This document shows positions 62,848 through 64,000 of a DNA stretch of 64,000 bases, piece after piece. The DNA is taken from the NCBI RefSeq assembly GCF_013407765.1, contig NZ_JACBZD010000002.1, positions 196,001 through 260,000 on the forward strand. The letters run 5' to 3'. Each line of letters starts with the position of its first letter. Position 1 is the first letter of the stretch. A model generated the notes under the pieces. It did no database searches. It worked only from the letters and a program-made list of their open reading frames with translations, and was not told the origin of the DNA. This stretch comes from Allostreptomyces psammosilenae. GTDB taxonomy: Bacteria; Actinomycetota; Actinomycetes; Streptomycetales; Streptomycetaceae. Position numbers and translations under genes: made by a program.

Positions 62848-64000
62848 TCAGTTGCCTCCGCGCCGCTTGTTGTAGACGTCGAAGCCGACCGCCGCGATCA
62901 GCACCAGACCCTTGATGACCTGCTGGTAGTCGGTGCCGATGCCGACCAGCGACATGCCGTTGTTGAGCACGCCGAGGACCAGGCCGCCGATGATCGCGCC
63001 GAGCACGGTGCCGACGCCGCCGGTGGCCGAGGCGCCGCCGATGAAGGCCGCGGAGATGGCCTCCAGCTCGAAGTTGATGCCGGCGTTCGGCGTTCCGGCG
63101 TTGAGCCGGGCCGCGTAGACCAGGCCGGCCAGCGCCGCCAGCACGCCCATGTTCACGAACACCAGGAAGATGACGCGCTTGTCCTTGACGCCGGACAGCT
63201 TGGCCGCGGCCTGGTTGCCGCCGATGGCGTAGGTGTGGCGGCCGAGCACCGAGTTGCGCATCACGTAGCCGAAGCCGACCAGCAGCACCGACAGGATGAT
63301 CAGCACGATCGGGAAGCCCTGGTAGCTGGCGAGCAGCAGGGTGAACACGGTGATGGCGGCGGTGATCAGCACGCAGCGGATGACGAACAGGTTGGTCGGC
63401 ATCACGTCGAGGCCGTGCTCGATCTGCTGGCGGCGGCCGCGCATCTCCTGGATCAGGGTGAGGGCGATCACGCCCAGGCCCAGCAGGACGGTCAGGTCGT
63501 GGTAGTTGGAGAGCGGTCCGCCCTCGGGCAGGAAGCCGTTGCTGATCGCCTGGAACCCGTCCGGGAACGGGGCGACGGACTGGCCCTGGAGCAGGATCTG
63601 GGTGCCGCCGCGGAAGACCAGCATGCCGGCCAGGGTCACGATGAACGACGGGATGCCGACGTAGGCGATCCAGAAGCCCTGCCAGGCGCCGGCCGCCGCG
63701 CCGATCAGCAGCGAGATGACGACGGCGAGCACCCACGGCACGTCGTTGCGGGCCATCATCACGGCGGACGCGGCGCCGACGAAGGCGGCGAGGGAGCCGA
63801 CCGAGAGGTCGATGTGGCCGGCGATGATGACGATCATCATGCCGATGGCCAGGATCAGGATGTAGCTGTTCTGCTGGATCAGGTTGGTGACGTTGAGGGG
63901 CTCCAGCAGGATGCCCCCGGTCCAGATCTGGAACAGCAGGATGATCAGCGCCAGGGCGATGAGCATGCCGTACTGCCGCATGTTGCCGCGCAGGCTGTTC
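62848..64000 (-). CDS. Sugar ABC transporter permease (XylH/MmsB-like), partial at window end
   Basis: At least 384 residues; the frame stays open to the edge (NSLRGNMRQYGMLIALALII), so the start is outside the window. About nine to ten hydrophobic segments. The segment GHIDLSVGSLAAFVGA and, near the end, ISAAFIGGASATGGVGTVLG are typical of the ribose/xylose (RbsC/XylH) permease family. It probably works with a solute-binding protein and a two-domain ATPase (XylG/MmsA type) encoded beyond the window; the hairpin 62758-62799 ends this operon. Confidence 0.92.
   Translation of the reverse strand, partial: NSLRGNMRQYGMLIALALIILLFQIWTGGILLEPLNVTNLIQQNSYILILAIGMMIVIIAGHIDLSVGSLAAFVGAASAVMMARNDVPWVLAVVISLLIGAAAGAWQGFWIAYVGIPSFIVTLAGMLVFRGGTQILLQGQSVAPFPDGFQAISNGFLPEGGPLSNYHDLTVLLGLGVIALTLIQEMRGRRQQIEHGLDVMPTNLFVIRCVLITAAITVFTLLLASYQGFPIVLIILSVLLVGFGYVMRNSVLGRHTYAIGGNQAAAKLSGVKDKRVIFLVFVNMGVLAALAGLVYAARLNAGTPNAGINFELEAISAAFIGGASATGGVGTVLGAIIGGLVLGVLNNGMSLVGIGTDYQQVIKGLVLIAAVGFDVYNKRRGGN

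Overview
The window is high-GC DNA with the gene style of a streptomycete: GTG/TTG starts, AAGGAGG-type ribosome sites, long GC-rich terminator hairpins, a chaplin, a DesKR-like pair of two-component systems, several XRE/TPR regulators, and ABC sugar importers with no ATPase of their own. The chaplin at 62429-62704 and the conserved block cold-shock protein / DUF2771-like lipoprotein / DUF3027 / sacsin-like ATPase point to Streptomyces or a close relative. I see no tRNA, rRNA, transposase or CRISPR array.

Layout. (1) 1-9227: end of a DinB-like gene; a four-gene operon of ABC exporter plus histidine kinase and LuxR-type response regulator; a phosphatase-like gene; a large XPB/Ssl2-like protein with a WYL-like tail; a membrane protein. 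(2) 9211-15574: an accessory island with a radical-SAM-like protein that lost one cluster cysteine, a small zinc-ribbon protein, two XRE regulators, a GNAT acetyltransferase, and a 54-residue Gly-rich peptide gene overlapping a PIMT-like methyltransferase gene. The last pair has the minimal architecture of an aspartimide-forming (imiditide-like) RiPP locus and is the best candidate for a new system. (3) 15601-19432: a class A beta-lactamase-like hydrolase with an overlapping LysR gene, divergent from a lipoprotein PBP of MecA/PBP2a type. (4) 19580-24637: a HAD phosphatase, two secreted I36-like proteins in opposite orientation sharing a conserved upstream element, a secreted unknown, and a membrane Ser/Thr kinase. 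(5) 24891-29909: a Tat-exported beta-propeller protein, a PH-like membrane protein, a toroid-fold protein, an 8-bp microsatellite, and an alkylation-repair pair (ogt with an Ada-AlkA fusion). (6) 30048-37189: a LacI-controlled alpha-xyloside/alpha-glucoside operon (three operators, LacI, binding protein, two permeases, GH31 enzyme).

(7) 37212-43691: an orphan antitoxin-like gene, a second two-component system, a probably leaderless XRE regulator divergent from a second zinc-ribbon protein, a HAD phosphatase, and a SRA-PD(D/E)XK modification-dependent nuclease. (8) 43875-50494: a GNAT gene, a new-looking repeat family, a large membrane-anchored NACHT-like ATPase, and a cytoplasmic-type subtilisin with a separate propeptide-like gene. 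(9) 50932-64000: the conserved chromosomal block named above, a third copy of the repeat element, a secreted trypsin, DUF2530, an NCS2 purine permease, a chaplin and a sugar ABC permease running off the end.

Recurring themes are regulator genes paired with small zinc-ribbon genes (twice), palindromic operators near regulator starts, and an unexplained repeat family in which a roughly 110-bp element containing TTATCCACA is followed by arrays of about 31-bp tandem repeats.
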